DNA from: Cylindrotheca closterium
Taxonomy: Eukaryota; Bacillariophyta; Bacillariophyceae; Bacillariales; Bacillariaceae
DNA length: 64,000 nucleotides
Direction of reading: 5' to 3'
Assembly: GCA_933822405.4 (NCBI GenBank)
Contig: CAKOGP040000001.1
Location: 71,083 to 135,082, forward strand
The translations under genes were made by a program, and so were the position numbers. Under the pieces are notes generated by a model that was not told where the DNA came from, did no database searches, and saw only the letters and a list, made by a program, of their open reading frames with translations. Of the stretch, positions 63,830 to 64,000 are shown piece by piece; position 1 is the first letter of the stretch; the number at the start of each line of letters is the position of its first letter.

Positions 63830-64000
63830 CGTATCGTATCAGTATCAGTAGAACAGGTAGCCTTCAACTCGTACCAGAACGAATGAAATCAATCACACCT
63901 CTACGGAATGACGAATTTAGCGTATACGTATACCGGAGTCTGCACTATGCAAGAGTAGCAAAGACAGCTTCTTCTTGCGTTAGCACTATGGTGAGGAGGA
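63830..64000. promoter_or_regulatory. upstream of acetyltransferase gene
   Basis: 171 bp to the window edge; probable 5' UTR and proximal promoter on the minus strand. No start codon of another gene recognised. Confidence 0.3.

Overview
The window looks like nuclear DNA of a diatom (Bacillariophyta, probably a raphid pennate; inferred, not proven). Four things point there. Genes carry short GT-AG introns of about 70-120 bp. Several proteins begin with a signal peptide ending in an 'ASAF'-like motif (ANAF|S, SAF|V, VAF|S, VFGF), the bipartite plastid-targeting signal of secondary red plastids. One secreted protein is packed with SKG/KGSKG repeats like those of silica-associated proteins. Genes are dense on both strands, with short intergenic gaps. 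I find about 30 protein genes, no convincing tRNA, rRNA or CRISPR, and no mobile element.

Layout. 1-10 kb: 3' end of a WDR82/Swd2 gene, a plastid EF-hand protein, a short-chain dehydrogenase, a four-exon phosphatidylinositol phosphate kinase, a GPT2/SCT1-type glycerol-3-phosphate acyltransferase and a plastid DUF1823-like protein. 10-20 kb: an MFS transporter next to a 10-N assembly gap flanked by an identical 127-bp duplication, protein adenylyltransferase SelO whose apparent stop is a TGA followed by Ser-Ser-TAA (a selenocysteine C terminus), an SKG-repeat/von Willebrand D protein, and a CDP-diacylglycerol synthase. 20-32 kb: an F-box-like protein with an internal duplication, a Nudix protein, a prephenate dehydratase/dehydrogenase fusion, a metallophosphoesterase, a Gly-rich Cys/His protein, a second F-box-like protein, and a frameshifted TPR gene. 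33-45 kb: CRAL-TRIO protein, EamA transporter, METTL24/FkbM-like methyltransferase, a mitochondrial coiled-coil protein divergent from a 73-residue membrane protein, and a nine-exon C2-domain membrane protein. 45-64 kb: two alpha/beta hydrolases flanking an NnrU/Z-ISO-like protein, a Tat-type thylakoid lumen protein, two adjacent coiled-coil nuclear-type genes, a novel ~43-residue repeat protein, an ERGIC/Erv46 cargo receptor, and a complete p300/CBP-type histone acetyltransferase.

Themes (inference). Lipid and phosphoinositide metabolism recurs (PIP kinase, GPAT, CDP-DAG synthase, CRAL-TRIO, C2 protein), as do plastid-targeted functions (EF-hand, DUF1823-like, PDT-PDH fusion, NnrU, lumen protein) and chromatin functions (WDR82, p300/CBP). 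These look like neighbours by chance rather than one operon-like system. The most unusual items are the uncalled selenocysteine in SelO, the aromatic amino-acid fusion enzyme with an Asn at its expected catalytic His, the silaffin-like SKG/vWD protein, and two undescribed repeat architectures. Splice sites below were placed by hand from GT/AG signals, reading frame and family conservation.
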